Positions 42,861 through 51,768 are shown, numbered from the stretch's first letter. The stretch is DNA of 64,000 nucleotides from CAVTGO01 sp963734275 (GCA_963734275.1 CAVTGO010000017.1:109541-173540), one strand, 5' to 3'. Numbers and translations: made by a program. The notes: generated by a model from the sequence alone, not told the origin.

Positions 42861-44209
42861 TGGCCGGCATCGTCGGACCCGACGAGGTCCGTCGCGTGTC
42901 GGCGGCGGCGCTCGAGGTCCCGGGCGCCGACGACGTCGAGGTCCTGTTCATCCACGAGTGGGGCGGGCTCACGCGGTTCGCCTCCAGCTCGATCCACCAG
43001 AGCACCTGGCGCGAGGACACCGCGCTCCGCGTGCGCGTCGTGAGCGGAGGCCGGATCGGCGTAGCCGGCACGAACGACTTCTCTCCCGAGGGCGCGCGGC
43101 GCGCCGCCGAGAGCGCGCGGGAGATGGCCGAGGTCGTGGCGCCCGACCCGCTCTACCCGGGCATGGCGCCGCTGGCGCCGGCGCCCGAGCGCGATGGGTT
43201 CGACGAGCCGACCGCCGGGACCACGCCCGAGCGGCGCGCCGAGGGCGTGGCACAGCTCGTCGGGCGATGCGCCGACGGGTTCGTCGCCGCCGGCGCGCTG
43301 GAGACGCAGGCGAACGAGGTGGGGCTCATCAACTCCGAAGGACAGTTCTGCTGGGCGCCGAGCACCCAGGCCTCGCTGACCACCGTGGTGACGGGCGCCG
43401 ACGGCGGCAGCGGCTTCGCGGAGATGTTCGCCGAGCGCATCGACGAGGTCGACGCCGAGGCGATCGGGCGGCGTGCCTCGGACAAGGCCGTCGCGTCGCG
43501 GTCCCCTCAGGACCTGGACGCCGGCAGGTACACGGTCGTGCTCGAGCCGGCGGCCGTGTCGACGCTCGTGGGGTTCCTCGCGTGGATCGGGTTCGGCGGG
43601 CGGATGCTCGCCGAGGGGCGATCGTGCTTCTCGGGGAAGCAGGGCCAGCAGGTGGCCGTCCCGGACGTCACGATCTACGACGACGCGACCGAGCCGGGCA
43701 CGCTCGGGCTCCCGTTCGATTTCGAGGGCGTCCCCCGCCAGCGGGTCGATCTGATCCGTAACGGCGTGTTCGTCGACGGCGTGTACGACATGCGAACGGC
43801 GAAGCAGACCGGCACGCGGACCACCGGCCACGCGCTCCCGCCGCCGAATCCCGAGGGCCCGTTCCCCCTCAACGTGTTCATGGCGCCCGGCGACGCGACG
43901 ATCGAGGAGATGATCGCCGGGGTCGACCAGGGTCTGCTGGTGACCCGCTTCCACTACTCGAACGTCGTGCACCCGATCGAGTCCACGATCACGGGCATGA
44001 CGCGGGACGGCACGTTCCTGATCGAGGGCGGCGAGGTGCGGGGGCCCGTGAAGAACTTCCGGTTCACGCAGTCGATCGTGGAGGCTCTCACGAACACCAC
44101 GGCGATCGGGCGCGAGACGGAGCTCGCGAGCGAGTTCTTCTTCTCGGCCTCGCGCGTGCCCGCCCTGCGGGTGGAGTCGTTCAACTTCAGCGGGCGCTCG
44201 GACCACTGA
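42860..44209 (+). CDS. tldE: TldE (PmbA), non-catalytic partner of TldD
   Basis: The 449-residue protein is the partner of TldD and lacks the HExxxH motif, as TldE proteins do. Conserved regions include INSEGQFCWAPSTQASLTT, TVVLEPAAVSTLVGFLAW, PDVTIYDDATEPGTLGLPFDFEG and the C-terminal HPIESTITGMTRDGTFLIEGG. ATG 42860 overlaps the tldD stop in TGATG, which fixes the start and implies coupled, balanced synthesis. It may help to feed extended peptides to TldD. Confidence 0.95.
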   Translation: MAGIVGPDEVRRVSAAALEVPGADDVEVLFIHEWGGLTRFASSSIHQSTWREDTALRVRVVSGGRIGVAGTNDFSPEGARRAAESAREMAEVVAPDPLYPGMAPLAPAPERDGFDEPTAGTTPERRAEGVAQLVGRCADGFVAAGALETQANEVGLINSEGQFCWAPSTQASLTTVVTGADGGSGFAEMFAERIDEVDAEAIGRRASDKAVASRSPQDLDAGRYTVVLEPAAVSTLVGFLAWIGFGGRMLAEGRSCFSGKQGQQVAVPDVTIYDDATEPGTLGLPFDFEGVPRQRVDLIRNGVFVDGVYDMRTAKQTGTRTTGHALPPPNPEGPFPLNVFMAPGDATIEEMIAGVDQGLLVTRFHYSNVVHPIESTITGMTRDGTFLIEGGEVRGPVKNFRFTQSIVEALTNTTAIGRETELASEFFFSASRVPALRVESFNFSGRSDH

Positions 44210-44232
44210 CCGCCACTGACCGCCGCTGGCCG
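44203..44232. repeat. Three 10-bp tandem units at the end of tldE
   Basis: CCACTGACCG is repeated exactly at 44203 and 44213, followed by the variant CCGCTGGCCG at 44223. The first unit covers the tldE stop codon. It is short and probably a slippage trace with no function. Confidence 0.5.
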
Positions 44233-44243
44233 CCCTCGGGGGC

Positions 44244-44262
44244 TGGCCGGGTTGAACGGCCA
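44244..44262. terminator. Possible hairpin after tldDE
   Basis: TGGCCG and CGGCCA form a perfect 6-bp stem around a 7-base loop (GGTTGAA). It sits 35 bp after the tldE stop and 44 bp before the next gene. There is no T-run, so intrinsic termination is uncertain. Confidence 0.35.
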
Positions 44263-44306
44263 TGCAATACACTACGGACCGGCTTCCCCGATCGGAGGTA
44301 CGTGCG

Positions 44307-44753
44307 ATGCAGGTCAGGGACATCATGCACACGGACGTGAAGACCGCCTCCCCGCAGGACACGTTCGCCGTGGTGGCCGGCCTGCTGCACGACAACGGGA
44401 TCTCCTCGGTGGTCGTGACCGAGGGCGATCGCCTAGCCGGCATCGTGACCGAGCGCGACCTGGTGAACCTGGTGTCCGAGGGCGGCGACCCGAAGACGAC
44501 GACGGCCGCCGACCGGATGACGACGAACCTCGAGACCGTCGATCCGAAGACCGACATCGCCGAGGCCGCCGAGATGATGGCGCGTCTGAAGATCCGGCAC
44601 CTGCCGGTCGTGGCCGAGGACGAGCTGGTCGGGATCATCTCGATCCGCGACCTCACCAACTGGGCCGTACAAGAACTCACGGCCGGCCACGAGCTCCCGG
44701 ATATGGAACGCAGCCACACCGCGCTGCGCTCGGCGGCCGAGATCAACCGCTAG
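44307..44753 (+). CDS. Tandem CBS-domain protein
   Basis: The 148-residue protein consists of two CBS domains. The first covers about residues 1-60 (VRDIMHTDVKTASPQDTF, GISSVVVTEGDRLAGIVTERDLV). The second spans about 68-130 (MTTNLETVDPKTDIAEAAEMM, IRHLPVVAEDELVGIISIRDL). A CBS pair usually binds adenine nucleotides or SAM and senses energy state. The ATG at 44307 has a GGAGG ribosome site 9 bp upstream, which decides between this ATG and an earlier in-frame one at 44262. The stop overlaps the convergent ndh stop. The target is unknown. Confidence 0.92.
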   Translation: MQVRDIMHTDVKTASPQDTFAVVAGLLHDNGISSVVVTEGDRLAGIVTERDLVNLVSEGGDPKTTTAADRMTTNLETVDPKTDIAEAAEMMARLKIRHLPVVAEDELVGIISIRDLTNWAVQELTAGHELPDMERSHTALRSAAEINR

Positions 44754-46054
44754 CCCGAGTCGCCCCCGCCCGCGGCGCGCTCGAACGGGCCGCGCGGGCG
44801 CTCCAGCGAGCCGAGCTGAGCCAGGTCGCGCGGGAACAGCATCGCCACCGTCCAGTCCGCGGCGATCTTCACCTTGCGCGCCAGCGTCGGCATCGCGAGC
44901 AGGTGGTACGAGCGATGCGCGAACCAGGCCGGGAACCCACGGAGCCGGACGCCCCAGATCAGCGCGACCCCCTTGTAGCGGCCGAGCGAGCACACGCCGC
45001 CGATGCTCCGGTACACGAACGGCTCGGGCGGACGGTCCTCGAGTACGGCGATGAGGTTCTTCGCGATCCGCTTTCCCTGCCGCATCCCGTGCTGCGCGGT
45101 GGGCGGCATGAGGCCGCCCGTCGTCCGGTCGGGCACCGCCGCCGCGTCGCCGCCGGCCCACGCATCCGGGATCCCCTCGATCCGGAGGAACTCGTCGGCC
45201 CGAACGCGCCCGTCCGCGCCCACCGGGAGCCCGGAGTCGCGCGCGAGCGGTGAGGGCTTGACGCCGGCCGTCCACACGAGCGTCCCGGCCGCGAAGACCT
45301 GCCCGTCGGACAGGTGCACCAGGCCGTCCTCGACCCGTTCGAGACGCGTTCCGAGGAGCACCTCGATGCCGCGTTCCTCCAGGCGCCGGCGCGCGTAGTC
45401 GGCGAGGTCCTCGCCGAGCTCGGGAAGGATCTTGCCGGCGGCCTCGACGAGCACCCAGCGCAGGTCGGCGACCCCAACACCCTGGTAGCTCTCGACGGCG
45501 TCGCGCGCGAGGTCCTCGAGCTCGCCGAGCGCCTCGACGCCCGCGTATCCGCCGCCCACGAACACGAACGTGAGCGCGGAGCGCCGCAGCTGTGGATCGT
45601 CCGTCTCGGCGGCGACGTCCAGTTGCGACAGGATCCGGTTGCGGAGCCAGATCGCCTCCTGCACGGTCTTGAACCCGACACCGTGCTCGGCGAGGCCCGG
45701 GATCGGCAGGACGCGCGCCCAGGATCCGGGCGCGAGGACCAGGATGTCGTACCCGAGCGACCCATCGCGGCCGTCGGCGCGGCGCACCGCTGCCGTGCGC
45801 GCATCGTGGTCCACGCGCCGCACCTCGCCGATCACGACCTCGCAGTGTCGCAGGAGGCGCCGCAGCGGCACGACCGCTGCTCGCGGATCGATCGTCCCCG
45901 ATGCGACCTCGGGCAGGAACGGCTGGTACTGCATGAAGTTCTCGAGGTTCACGACCGTGATCCGGTGCCCCCGCTCGGCGAGCGCCTTCATGCCGATCGC
46001 CGCGTACACGCCGGCGAACCCGGCGCCGACCACGAGGATGCGCTTACCGGCCAT
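44750..46054 (-). CDS. ndh: Type II NADH:quinone oxidoreductase (NDH-2)
   Basis: The 434-residue flavoprotein transfers electrons from NADH to quinone at the inner face of the membrane without pumping protons. It begins RILVVGAGFAGVYAAIGM (FAD-binding), has a second dinucleotide fold FVFVGGGYAGVEALGELED near residue 165 for NADH, WTAGVKPSPLA near 265, and the FAD-proximal AWAGGDAAAVPD near 300. The quinone-site region PPTAQHGMRQGKRIAKNL follows. Hydrophobic C-terminal segments anchor it. Upstream of the ATG, TAGCAT lies six bases away and no ribosome site is visible, so leaderless translation is possible. Some single-FAD relatives use other donors; NDH-2 is the best match. Confidence 0.93.
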   Translation of the reverse strand: MAGKRILVVGAGFAGVYAAIGMKALAERGHRITVVNLENFMQYQPFLPEVASGTIDPRAAVVPLRRLLRHCEVVIGEVRRVDHDARTAAVRRADGRDGSLGYDILVLAPGSWARVLPIPGLAEHGVGFKTVQEAIWLRNRILSQLDVAAETDDPQLRRSALTFVFVGGGYAGVEALGELEDLARDAVESYQGVGVADLRWVLVEAAGKILPELGEDLADYARRRLEERGIEVLLGTRLERVEDGLVHLSDGQVFAAGTLVWTAGVKPSPLARDSGLPVGADGRVRADEFLRIEGIPDAWAGGDAAAVPDRTTGGLMPPTAQHGMRQGKRIAKNLIAVLEDRPPEPFVYRSIGGVCSLGRYKGVALIWGVRLRGFPAWFAHRSYHLLAMPTLARKVKIAADWTVAMLFPRDLAQLGSLERPRGPFERAAGGGDSG

Positions 46055-46082
46055 CGCCCGATGCTACGCGGAGGATCGAGGG

Positions 46083-46916
46083 TCAGATGTTCGCGAGCGC
46101 CTTGAGCGCGCCGAACTGCTCGGGCTCGCACAGCGTCGAGCCGAGGCGAACGGGGTCGTAGCGGTCGCCGTGGCAGTCCGATCCCCCGGTGGCGAGGAGC
46201 CCGAGCCGGTCCGCGACGGCCCGGTAGTGCGCGCGCTGCTCGAGCGTGTGGTCCGTGTGGTCGACCTCGAGCCCCGTCATGCCCCCCGCCGCCATCGCCT
46301 CGATCAGCTCCTCGGGGATCGAGGTCTGATCGCCCCACATCCCCGGGTGCGCAAGGACGCACAGCCCACCGGCGTGACGGATCAAGGCCAGCGCGTCCAC
46401 GGGGTCGAGCGCGTGCTTCGGTACGTGCGCGGGCTTGCCGTCCGCGATGTATCGGTCGAACGCCTCACCTTCGTCGGCGACGATGCCCGCCTCGACCATG
46501 GCCTGCGCGACGTGGGGGCGGACGATGTTGCCGCCGCCCGCGATCTCCTGCACGCGCTCGAAGCTCACCGGAAGGTCAAGCTCCCGCAGCTTCTCGACCA
46601 TCTTCTCGCCGCGCCGGAACCGCTCGTCGCGCAAGCGCGTGAGCTCGGTCTGGAGCGGTTGGTCCTCGACGTCCATGTAGTAGCAGAGCACATGGACGCT
46701 GGTGCCCTGGTACTCGGCGGAGAGCTCGACACCCGGGACCACCTCGACGCCCAGCTCCGTGCCCGCCGCGAGCGCCCCCTTCAGCCCGTCGGTCGTGTCG
46801 TGGTCGGTGAGCGCGACCACGTCGAGCCCCCGCTCGGCGGCGAGACGCACGACCGCGGGGGGCTCGAAGGTTCCGTCGGAGCGATCCGAGTGCGTGTGAA
46901 GGTCGATCCCGGGCAC
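46083..46916 (-). CDS. PHP-domain metallophosphoesterase (TrpH/RNase AM-like)
   Basis: The 277-residue protein has the four PHP motifs: IDLHTHSDRSDGT at the start, VVALTDHDTTDGL near residue 34, PGVELSAEY near 60, and LAHPGMW near 187 with ATGGSDCHGDRY near 245. The set supplies the metal-binding His/Asp residues. Relatives include E. coli RNase AM (YciV), which degrades 5' ends of RNA, and phosphatases acting on 3',5'-bisphosphates. The length matches this group. It begins at GTG 46916 and ends 28 bp before the ndh start, so the two may be co-transcribed. Confidence 0.92.
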   Translation of the reverse strand: MPGIDLHTHSDRSDGTFEPPAVVRLAAERGLDVVALTDHDTTDGLKGALAAGTELGVEVVPGVELSAEYQGTSVHVLCYYMDVEDQPLQTELTRLRDERFRRGEKMVEKLRELDLPVSFERVQEIAGGGNIVRPHVAQAMVEAGIVADEGEAFDRYIADGKPAHVPKHALDPVDALALIRHAGGLCVLAHPGMWGDQTSIPEELIEAMAAGGMTGLEVDHTDHTLEQRAHYRAVADRLGLLATGGSDCHGDRYDPVRLGSTLCEPEQFGALKALANI

Positions 46917-46972
46917 GCGCTCATGCTGCCAGACGTGCGGAGGGAACGTCCATGGACGGCAGCGCCGACGCT

Positions 46973-48007
46973 CTACCCGCTCGGAGCGACGAACCCTCGC
47001 GTGATCTCGCCGACCGTCTTCACACCCGCGAGCGTCATCGCGTTCTCCAGCTCGGCCCGCAGGATCGCGAGGACGTCCACGACGCCCTGCTCTCCCGCGA
47101 CCGCGAGGCCCCAGCAGGTCGGCCGGGCGACGAGCACCGCCGAGGCGCCGAGCGCGAGGGCCTTGAACACGTCGGTTCCCCGCCGGAACCCGCCGTCCAC
47201 GAGCACGGGGATCCGTCCGTCAACCGCCTCGACGACCTCGGGGAGCGCCGTGATCCCGGCGACGACGCCGTCGAGCTGGCGGCCGCCGTGGTTGGAGACG
47301 ACGATGCCGTCGGCGCCGTGCTCGACGGCGAGGCGGGCGTCCTCGGCGGTCAGGATGCCCTTCACGAGGAGCGGTAACGGAGCGTGCTCCCGGATCCAGG
47401 CGAGGTCGGCCCACGTGATGTCCGGGTCGAAGACCAGATCGTCCTCCGGGAGACCGAGCTGCATGCGGAACGCGTGTCGCGAGTCTCGATGCCGCAGCCC
47501 GGCCACCGGGAAGTCCACCGTGAAGCAGATCGCGCCGAAACCGGCCTCGGCAACGCGGTGGAGCATCTCCTCGCCCAGCCGGCGATCGGTGAACACGTAC
47601 AGCTGCCACCATTTCGCGAAGCTCGACGCGCCGGCGACCTCCTCCAAGTAGTCCACGGTGGTGGAGGAGACCACCATGATCGTCCCCACCCGCTCGGCCG
47701 CGCGGGCGGTCGCGAGCTCGCCCTCGGGATGCGCCAGCCTCTGGTACGCCCACGGCGCCACGAGGACCGGCATCTCGACCCGGGTGCCGAAGAGCTCGGT
47801 GGAGGGGTCCGGGGGATACGCGCCGGCCAGCATCCGGGGCCGGATCACCAAGCCCTGGAAGGCCCGTCGGTTCTCGGCCAGGGTCCACTCGTCCCCCGCT
47901 CCGCCCGCGTAGTAGTCGTACACGTCCGGCGGCAAGACTGCACGTGCGGGGGGCTCGTAGTCGTCGACGGTCAAGAACGGACCGGCCCCGGGGGCCTCGC
48001 CGGTCAC
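46973..48007 (-). CDS. FMN-dependent alpha-hydroxy acid dehydrogenase
   Basis: The 344-residue protein is a TIM-barrel flavoenzyme of the lactate oxidase/glycolate oxidase/lactate dehydrogenase family. Typical segments are DYYAGGAGDEWTLAENRRAF near residue 26, VAPWAYQRLAHPEGE, SSTTVDYLEEVA, and the active-site VVSNHGGRQLDGVVAG near residue 248, where His and Arg handle the substrate. PLLVKGIL near 222 supplies the FMN lysine. The hydroxy acid is not determined by sequence; the isopentenyl-diphosphate isomerase relatives differ. I start at GTG 48007, overlapping the upstream gene's stop by 4 bp. Confidence 0.93.
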   Translation of the reverse strand: MTGEAPGAGPFLTVDDYEPPARAVLPPDVYDYYAGGAGDEWTLAENRRAFQGLVIRPRMLAGAYPPDPSTELFGTRVEMPVLVAPWAYQRLAHPEGELATARAAERVGTIMVVSSTTVDYLEEVAGASSFAKWWQLYVFTDRRLGEEMLHRVAEAGFGAICFTVDFPVAGLRHRDSRHAFRMQLGLPEDDLVFDPDITWADLAWIREHAPLPLLVKGILTAEDARLAVEHGADGIVVSNHGGRQLDGVVAGITALPEVVEAVDGRIPVLVDGGFRRGTDVFKALALGASAVLVARPTCWGLAVAGEQGVVDVLAILRAELENAMTLAGVKTVGEITRGFVAPSG

Positions 48008-48819
48008 AGCTGCGACGCCGGCACGGCGTTGGGGGGCGTCCGCTCCGAGTCGATCACTCGGAAGAATCCGTCGCGGAACGCAATCGTGCTCCGCAGGTAC
48101 TGACCTGGGCAGCACACGGGCTCGCCGTTCGGGTACTGCGCGTCGTACTTCTGGATCGTCCCGCCGGCCACCAGAACGGAGCCCTTGGATGCAGGGTCCG
48201 GGTGCGCCCGGACGGAGGGCAGGTTGTCCTCACCGTACGACACGATGTCGAGCTGGAGGACCTCGGCGTCGCCGGCCTCGCGGAACCCGAAGAGCAGCTC
48301 GGCCACCCCGTCGCCCGTGAGGTCGCTCGGCAGCACGTTGACGTCGATCCACAGGGAGCCGGTCTCGTCCTCGGCCCGCAGCCACTCCACCCAGCCCCCG
48401 GCATCGGGGACGAAGGTCAGCACCCGCGTCGTGAACGCGGTCGCGCCGCCGGTCGTCGGGGTGCGCTCGATCACCCAGACGACGCGGTTCCCGGCGACGA
48501 GGACCTCGCCGCATTCGCCGATCGACCCGGCGGTAACGAGAGCCTGGCACGCGCTGGTCGCCGCGAGCGCCGTCAACGGACGATCGCCCGCCTGGAGGAT
48601 CGCGCCGGCGTTCGAGATGGCCGGCGCCTCGCCGGGCGTCGGCGTGACCACCGGCGGCGGGGTCGTCGCGGCGGTCGTGGGCGAGGTGCTAGGCGAGGGC
48701 GGGGCGGTCCTCACGGTCTCCTCGCGCCCGGCCCGGCCGAGGACGAACCCGAGCAGCAGGCCGAACCCGAACACGGCGATGCCGCCCACGATCACGGCCC
48801 TGCGGGCATCTCGGTTCAC
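48004..48819 (-). CDS. Membrane-anchored protein of unknown function
   Basis: From GTG 48819 the product has 271 residues, with one N-terminal membrane anchor (RAVIVGGIAVFGFGLLLGFVLG), a Ser/Thr/Pro-rich linker, and an extracellular domain of about 200 residues. The segment DVNVLPSDLTGDGVAELLFGF resembles a single calcium-binding FG-GAP/dockerin-like loop (DLTGDGxAEL). Four cysteines (SACQAL, GECGE, VCCPG) may form disulfides. The frame is open to 48912, but that longer start would lie only 2 bp from the divergent pgsA-like start, so the internal GTG is preferred. It is coupled to the FMN dehydrogenase. Confidence 0.7.
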   Translation of the reverse strand: MNRDARRAVIVGGIAVFGFGLLLGFVLGRAGREETVRTAPPSPSTSPTTAATTPPPVVTPTPGEAPAISNAGAILQAGDRPLTALAATSACQALVTAGSIGECGEVLVAGNRVVWVIERTPTTGGATAFTTRVLTFVPDAGGWVEWLRAEDETGSLWIDVNVLPSDLTGDGVAELLFGFREAGDAEVLQLDIVSYGEDNLPSVRAHPDPASKGSVLVAGGTIQKYDAQYPNGEPVCCPGQYLRSTIAFRDGFFRVIDSERTPPNAVPASQL

Positions 48820-48914
48820 GCGAGGAAGGTACGGCTCGCGGCGGACCGCTACAAGGGAGCCGTTGGACCGGAGAGAGCGGGACAGGGGCCCACTGTTACG
48901 ATTCGCGGACACCC

Positions 48915-49490
48915 GTGAGCGCTGCCGACGACCGCGCCGCCCGTTTCCTCTCGGCCGTGACCTGGCTGCGGGTGGCGCTCGTCCCGGTGATCATGGCGCT
49001 GGTGCTCGCGGGCCCCGAGGCCGACGGCGCGTTCGCCCTCGGCGGGGCGATCTTCGCGGTGGCCGCGCTCACCGACTTCTTCGACGGCTTCCTCGCGCGC
49101 CGGTGGGCCCAGGCGAGCATCTTCGGCACGTTCCTGGACACGACCGCGGACAAGCTGCTGGTGTCGGGGGCGCTGCTCGCGCTCGTCGCCGTGGACCGAG
49201 CCTCACCCTGGATCGCGATGATCATCGTCGGTCGGGAGCTCCTCGTGATGGGACTGCGGGCCGCCGCCGCCGCCACCGGCGACGTGGTGCAACCGTCGAT
49301 CTGGGGCAAGGCGAAGGCGAACGTGCAGTTCGTCGCGATCTTCATGGCGATCGTCCGCTCCTCGGAACAGATCGGCCCGCTGTTCCTCGACGAGTACGTG
49401 ATGATCGCCGCGGCCGCGATCACGGTGCTCTCGGGCATCGACTACGTGGTGCGATTCCGAGGCGCCATCGTGGCCGGCGCGCGGCGTTGA
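48915..49490 (+). CDS. pgsA: CDP-alcohol phosphatidyltransferase (PgsA-like)
   Basis: The 191-residue membrane protein contains the complete CDP-alcohol phosphatidyltransferase motif D(x2)DG(x2)AR(x8)G(x3)D(x3)D as LTDFFDGFLARRW followed by GTFLDTTADK, near residues 55-82. The Asp residues hold the metal and are catalytic. Five or six hydrophobic segments surround it. The most common match is CDP-diacylglycerol-glycerol-3-phosphate phosphatidyltransferase, the first step to phosphatidylglycerol, but other acceptor alcohols are possible. It starts at GTG 48915 without an obvious ribosome site; a TACGAT box lies 12 bp upstream. The epimerase gene follows after 3 bp. Confidence 0.92.
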   Translation: MSAADDRAARFLSAVTWLRVALVPVIMALVLAGPEADGAFALGGAIFAVAALTDFFDGFLARRWAQASIFGTFLDTTADKLLVSGALLALVAVDRASPWIAMIIVGRELLVMGLRAAAAATGDVVQPSIWGKAKANVQFVAIFMAIVRSSEQIGPLFLDEYVMIAAAAITVLSGIDYVVRFRGAIVAGARR

Positions 49491-49493
49491 CGC

Positions 49494-50507
49494 GTGCCGG
49501 ACGGCCCGGTCCTCGTCACGGGCGGCAGTGGTCTCGTCGGTCGCGCCCTCGTGCGTCGTCTCCTCGACTCCGGCCGCGCCGTGCACGGCCTCGCGCGGTC
49601 GGACGCGGCCGCGGCCGTGCTCGAGGGACTCGGCGCCCGTCCGGTTCGCGGCAACGTCCTCGATCCGCGATCGCTCGTCGAGGCGTGCCGCGGGTGCGAC
49701 ACGCTGTTCCACCTCGCCGGCGTGAACGCGATGTGTCTGCGTGACCCCCGGCCCATGGTGCGGACCAACGTCGAGGGCTCCGCCAACGCGATCCGCGCGG
49801 CGGCGCTGGGCGGTGTCGGACGCGTGGTCTCGACGTCCTCCGCCGCGGCGATCGGCGAGGCGGCGGGGACGGTCGGCCGCGAGGATTCGCCGCATCGCGG
49901 CTGGTACCTCTCGGCCTACGAGCGTTCGAAACACCTGGCCGAGCGCACGACGCTCCGCCTGGCCGCTGAGCTCGGCGTGGACGTCGTGTGCGTGAACCCC
50001 TCCTCGGTGCAGGGACCCGGCCGCACCGGTGGCACGGCGCGGCTGCTGCTCGACGCGGTCAACGGCAAACTCCCCGCGCTCGTCGACACGACGATCTCGC
50101 TCGTGGACATCGACGACTGCGCGGACGGCCACCTGCTCGCGGAGGCCAACGGCACGCCGGGAGAGCGCTACCTGTTGAGCGGGGCAGCCCTCACGGCCCG
50201 CGAGGCGGTGGAGCTGCTCCGCCGCGTGTGGGGCCACCCAGAGCGGGTCCGCTGGCTCCCGCCCTCGCTGGCGCGGGCGGGCGGCTCGGCCGCCGAGGTC
50301 ACCGGCCGGCTGCTGCGCCGCGAGATGCCCGTGTGCCGCGAGGCCGTGCGGACGCTCCTGCACGGCCATCGCTACGACGGCTCGAGGGCGACCCGCGACC
50401 TCGGCCTGACCTACACGCCGCTCGAGGTGACGATGCGCCGGACGCTCGAGTGGTACGCGGAACGCGGCCTCGCGCCGCCCGCGCGAAGGCTCGGCGACGG
50501 GTCGTAG
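49494..50507 (+). CDS. NAD-dependent epimerase/dehydratase (extended SDR)
   Basis: The 337-residue protein has the extended short-chain dehydrogenase layout: nucleotide-binding VLVTGGSGLVGRALVRRL at the start, TLFHLAGVNA near 70, STSSAAAIG near 114, and the catalytic YxxxK in LSAYERSKHLAERTTLRL near residue 141. The sequence resembles dihydroflavonol-reductase/steroid-dehydrogenase-like members more than UDP-sugar epimerases, for example VNPSSVQGPGRTGGTARLLL near residue 165. The substrate is unknown. It follows pgsA after 3 bp and probably shares its transcript. Confidence 0.9.
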   Translation: MPDGPVLVTGGSGLVGRALVRRLLDSGRAVHGLARSDAAAAVLEGLGARPVRGNVLDPRSLVEACRGCDTLFHLAGVNAMCLRDPRPMVRTNVEGSANAIRAAALGGVGRVVSTSSAAAIGEAAGTVGREDSPHRGWYLSAYERSKHLAERTTLRLAAELGVDVVCVNPSSVQGPGRTGGTARLLLDAVNGKLPALVDTTISLVDIDDCADGHLLAEANGTPGERYLLSGAALTAREAVELLRRVWGHPERVRWLPPSLARAGGSAAEVTGRLLRREMPVCREAVRTLLHGHRYDGSRATRDLGLTYTPLEVTMRRTLEWYAERGLAPPARRLGDGS

Positions 50508-50562
50508 GATGGCGACGTCTCGACGCCCGGCGTCGCCCCGTCGACCCCCAGGAGGCTCTCGC

Positions 50563-51555
50563 ATGCAGGAGCGACCCGATCGGAACCTCGCGCTCGAGCT
50601 CGTTCGCGTGACCGAGGCCGCCGCGCTCGCCGCGGGCCGCTGGGTCGGCCGAGGCGACAAGATCGCCGCCGACCAGGCCGCCGTGGACGCGATGCGACTG
50701 ATGATCGACACCGCCGCGATGGACGGCGTCGTGGTGATCGGCGAGGGGGAGAAGGACGAGGCCCCGATGCTCTATAACGGCGAGCAGGTGGGCAACGGCA
50801 ACGGCCCCGGCGTCGACGTCGCGGTGGACCCGATCGACGGGACGAGGCTTACCGCCATGGGGCAGCCGAACGCGCTCTCGGTGATCGCGCTCGCCGAGCG
50901 CGACTCGATGTTCTTCCCGGGCGCCGCCGTTTACATGGAGAAGGTGGCCACCGGCCCCGACGCGGCGGAGGCGATCGACATCACCGCTCCCCCGGAGGAG
51001 AACGTCCGCCTGGTGGCGAAGGCCAAGGGCGTGCGGCCCGAGGAGATCGGGGTGGTGATCTTGGACCGGGACCGCCACGCAGAGATCGTGCAGCGCGTGC
51101 GCGAGGTGGGAGCCCGGGTGTTCCTGATCACCGACGGGGACGTGGCGGGAGCCATCTCTGCGGCGACGTCGCGGCGCTCGGGGATCGACCTGTTGATCGG
51201 GATCGGCGGCACGCCCGAGGGCGTGATCGCCGCGGCCGCCCTGAAGTGCCTCGGCGGCGCCATCCAGGGGCGGCTCTACCCTCGCAACGATGAAGAGCGC
51301 GGTCAGCTCCTCGACGCCGGCTACGACCTCGACCGGGTGCTGACCACCGATGACCTGGTGGCCGGACAAGACGTGTTCTTCGCCGCCACCGGCGTCACGG
51401 ACGGCTCGCTGCTCCGCGGCGTGGCGTACTCGGCCGATGGGGCCTCCACCTCGTCGATGGTGATGCGTTCCCGCAGCGGGACGGTGCGGTACATCGAGGC
51501 CGAGCACCGCTTCGAGAAGCTCGAGCGCTTCTCGCCGATCGAGTACCGCCGCTAA
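50563..51555 (+). CDS. glpX: Class II fructose-1,6-bisphosphatase
   Basis: The 330-residue protein converts fructose 1,6-bisphosphate to fructose 6-phosphate in gluconeogenesis. Features of GlpX enzymes are GRGDKIAADQAAVDAMR near residue 28, VVIGEGEKDEAPMLYNGE near 58 with metal-binding acidic residues, VDPIDGTRLT near 88, and GIGGTPEGVIAAAALKCLGG near 208. This is the only type of FBPase in many actinobacteria. The ATG at 50563 is chosen over one at 50509 because GGAGG precedes it by 7 bp and family members begin near RNLALELVRVTEAAA. Confidence 0.97.
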   Translation: MQERPDRNLALELVRVTEAAALAAGRWVGRGDKIAADQAAVDAMRLMIDTAAMDGVVVIGEGEKDEAPMLYNGEQVGNGNGPGVDVAVDPIDGTRLTAMGQPNALSVIALAERDSMFFPGAAVYMEKVATGPDAAEAIDITAPPEENVRLVAKAKGVRPEEIGVVILDRDRHAEIVQRVREVGARVFLITDGDVAGAISAATSRRSGIDLLIGIGGTPEGVIAAAALKCLGGAIQGRLYPRNDEERGQLLDAGYDLDRVLTTDDLVAGQDVFFAATGVTDGSLLRGVAYSADGASTSSMVMRSRSGTVRYIEAEHRFEKLERFSPIEYRR

Positions 51556-51764
51556 CCCGGCAGCCGGTACACCCCGGTCGACACCTTCTGGAGCTCGCCG
51601 TCGCGCACCGCGGCGGCGAGCGCGGCGACCAGGGCCTTGCGCACGTCGGGCGTCTCGAAGGGATCGAGGTAGCCGCGGCGGAGCGCCAGGTCCTGGATCC
51701 TCGTCCAGTGCAGCGGCTCGCCCTCCTCGCGAAGGACCGCGAGGGCCGCCTCGAGCGGCTCCAC
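51552..51764 (-). CDS. Small stand-alone HARE-HTH (winged-helix) protein
   Basis: The 70-residue protein is a single domain that closely resembles the HARE-HTH fold: LEAALAVLREEGEPLHWTRIQDLALRRG, then helix TPDVRKALVAALAAAV, then LQKVSTGVYRLPG. The domain is known from the RNA polymerase delta subunit, some restriction endonucleases and ASXL proteins, where it is thought to bind DNA or modified bases. It starts at GTG 51764, four bases after the stop of the LLM gene, and its stop touches the convergent glpX stop. It has no second domain, so any activity must rest on binding. Its partner is unknown. Confidence 0.8.
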   Translation of the reverse strand: MEPLEAALAVLREEGEPLHWTRIQDLALRRGYLDPFETPDVRKALVAALAAAVRDGELQKVSTGVYRLPG

Positions 51765-51768
51765 CCGC

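Noticed and set aside
48820..48912. Longer N-terminus of the membrane-anchored protein starting at 48912
   Set aside because: It would leave only 2 bp to the divergent pgsA-like start and gives a long charged segment before the membrane anchor; the GTG at 48819 gives a normal anchor topology.
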